A model generated the notes under the pieces. That model saw only the letters and a program-made list of their open reading frames with translations. It did not search any database and had not been told where the DNA came from. DNA of 64,000 nucleotides from Candidatus Thalassolituus haligoni (GTDB lineage Bacteria; Pseudomonadota; Gammaproteobacteria; Pseudomonadales; Oceanobacteraceae), in assembly GCF_041222825.1 (NCBI RefSeq), contig NZ_CP139482.1:1705001-1769000 (forward strand), given 5' to 3'. Positions 62,519 to 64,000 of this stretch are shown one piece after another. Numbering within the stretch: position 1 is the first letter of the stretch; every line of letters starts with the position of its first letter. The translations under genes were made by a program, and so were the position numbers.

Positions 62519-64000
62519 ATGATAAGCAAGTTGACCGGGTTCCGTCAGAGCCTGATTGTCGTCGGTCTGATCATGGCTATCGGCTTTGGGTTACTGATAT
62601 CTGCCGCATTGTCGGCGTTCAGTGGCCAGGCGCGTGCGTTTGAACAGGTCACCCGGTTAAATGGCCAGTTGTTACAACTGAGCCAACTGTACGCCGGTAT
62701 TGCCGAATCCAGCCAGATGAGCAACGACCAGGTGCTGGCGGCCGGGCTGCATCGTCAGGAACAACAGCTATTGAGTGAATTACGGCAGGCAAATCTATCG
62801 TTATCCCAACCCATCACCGACAGCTTCAGCAGCTGGAGTCGGGCTTTTAAACAAGAACACCAAAATAGCCAACAGATGGGTTCAGACGTCAACTCCGGCC
62901 AGCGGGGTGAATTGACACAGGCACTGGAAGCATTAAACAAAGCCCAGTTTTACAACATGCGCAAGGCTTACCGGCTGATGGTCGACAGCATCAACGATAT
63001 GGTGGAACAGCGCACGCCAGCGGCCATTGAGGCGGCGACAACCGCGCTGGCAGATTATGTTGCTTTTGTCGCAGAAATGAATCTCACCGAAGTCTTTGAA
63101 CAGCACCTCAATACGATCCAGACCGAGCTGGACACCCTGGTCAGCCTGATCGACAGCTACAACCAGAACCGCGCTACCGAATCCGCTTCACTCAGCGAGC
63201 TACAGCAATTACTGCAGCAACAGCAACAACAATTGATGGCCACTCTGGATACCGCCCGCGCAGAGGCCGCTACCACCGTCGACAGCGCCCGGATCACCAT
63301 TCTGGTTACCGGACTGGCCGTTGCCGCGATCAGCATCCTGATATTGCTACTGACCTCCAGAAAAGCCATCGGCACGTTAAGCCGTACTGCGCAGACACTG
63401 GAACGGATAGCGGCTGGCGACCTGACCCGCAAAATGCCAGAAAATACCGGCAGCAACGACGATTTCGATCGCCTCGGACGCTCCGTCAATCAGTTGACCG
63501 AACGGCTGGGGCACGTGCTCTCCCAGGTCAAGGTCAGCAGCAAGACATTACAAAAACAAGCAGCCGAGCTGAACAAGACCCTGTCGGTCCAGACAGACGA
63601 CAGCGCCAACACCGAACAGCAAACCTTGCGGGTATCCAGTGCTATTCAGGAAGTCAGCAAAACCGTGATCGAGATGGCCCAGGCCCTGGACGAAACCAAC
63701 CACCTGTCATCCGATGCCCAGCAAGCCAGTCGCCAGGGAGGCACCGTGATCAACAACGCCCTCAGTTCCATGGAACAGCTGTCACATATGTTTGATGATT
63801 TGCAATCCCAGCTCGATGGCCTCAGTACCTCGTCGAACCGGGTTGATGGCGTTACCGCAATGATTGGTGGCCTGGCAGAACAAACCAACCTGCTGGCGCT
63901 GAATGCCGCGATTGAATCGGCGCGAGCCGGTGAAGCCGGGCGTGGTTTTTCAGTAGTGGCCGACGAAGTGCGGGCGCTGGCAGAAAAAACCGTCAATGCG
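62519..64000 (+). CDS. methyl-accepting chemotaxis protein, 3' end cut by window edge
   Basis: The frame is open to the last base (494 codons). An N-terminal membrane helix ([21 protein letters not shown], about 11-31), a helical periplasmic sensor of about 220 residues, a second membrane helix near residue 262-282 ([20 protein letters not shown]), a HAMP domain ([18 protein letters not shown]) and the start of the MCP signalling hairpin ([34 protein letters not shown]) are visible. It is an inner-membrane chemoreceptor with an all-helical ligand domain. ATG 62519 follows GGGGTGGGG. The 199-bp gap after flgH suggests its own promoter. Confidence 0.93.
   Translation, partial: MISKLTGFRQSLIVVGLIMAIGFGLLISAALSAFSGQARAFEQVTRLNGQLLQLSQLYAGIAESSQMSNDQVLAAGLHRQEQQLLSELRQANLSLSQPITDSFSSWSRAFKQEHQNSQQMGSDVNSGQRGELTQALEALNKAQFYNMRKAYRLMVDSINDMVEQRTPAAIEAATTALADYVAFVAEMNLTEVFEQHLNTIQTELDTLVSLIDSYNQNRATESASLSELQQLLQQQQQQLMATLDTARAEAATTVDSARITILVTGLAVAAISILILLLTSRKAIGTLSRTAQTLERIAAGDLTRKMPENTGSNDDFDRLGRSVNQLTERLGHVLSQVKVSSKTLQKQAAELNKTLSVQTDDSANTEQQTLRVSSAIQEVSKTVIEMAQALDETNHLSSDAQQASRQGGTVINNALSSMEQLSHMFDDLQSQLDGLSTSSNRVDGVTAMIGGLAEQTNLLALNAAIESARAGEAGRGFSVVADEVRALAEKTVNA

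Overview
The window reads as chromosome of a motile Gram-negative gammaproteobacterium. Supporting signs are the order thrS-infC-rpmI-rplT-pheS-pheT-ihfA-merR-tRNA-Pro, a FIST protein next to a NahK/ErcS'-type hybrid kinase, an ErdR-like regulator, an OsmC-YcaO fusion, and sigma-54 promoters in front of flagellar operons. A marine, Oceanospirillales- or Pseudomonas-related organism is my inference; the genus cannot be read from the sequence.

Layout. 1-279 is the C-terminus of a porin. 403-2056 is a 267-bp inverted-repeat element (MITE-like) interrupted by an IS110-family, IS1111-group insertion sequence. 2294-16558 is signalling and transport: FIST plus PAS-PAS hybrid kinase, a DUF808 membrane protein, an LRR-protein-kinase fusion, OsmC-YcaO, an ErdR-like regulator, a TonB-dependent receptor, and a NarX/NarL-type two-component pair. 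16650-21352 holds a DJ-1/PfpI protein and a copper amine oxidase locus with a CtaG-like membrane protein and an AraC regulator. 21629-29368 is the thrS to ihfA translation operon and a tRNA-Pro(GGG). 29747-39246 holds a soluble PAS-PAS chemoreceptor, an exported di-haem protein, and a 1928-residue lipoprotein carrying nuclease/phosphatase-like and PhoX-like domains. 39424-44851 is flgBCDE with its own sigma-54 promoter and an oversized (1201 aa) hook protein.

An accessory block of about 14 kb (44881-59157) sits exactly between flgE and flgF. It has a second copy of the MITE, an internally deleted IS5-family element, an integron integrase remnant on the minus strand (frameshifted, and cut off before the catalytic His and Tyr), an attI-like site near 47002, then a chromosomal integron of ten cassettes separated by ten recognisable attC sites. 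Cassette genes are visibly more AT-rich than the flanks. They encode a phosphoribosyltransferase-like protein translationally coupled to a NADAR protein, a protein with one C-terminal membrane segment, a PD-(D/E)XK nuclease candidate, an AraC regulator with a GNAT acetyltransferase, a small exported protein, a GyrI-like protein, a YkvA/DUF1232 protein, a HigBA-like module, a frameshifted Mrr-like nuclease with a reverse-oriented ParDE module, and a gene-less last cassette whose attC hairpin is split by another IS5 remnant. An IS3-family element lies inside the array. After one GNAT gene, flgFGH resumes behind a second sigma-54 promoter, and the window ends in a methyl-accepting chemotaxis protein.

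The best candidate for an undescribed system is the first cassette (47040-48681): a PRTase-fold protein overlapping a NADAR-family ADP-ribose/N-glycoside enzyme, next to a membrane-anchored protein and a nuclease candidate. The placement of a whole, now integrase-dead integron between the two flagellar rod/hook operons is the most unusual structural feature. All family assignments were made by eye; no database search was run.
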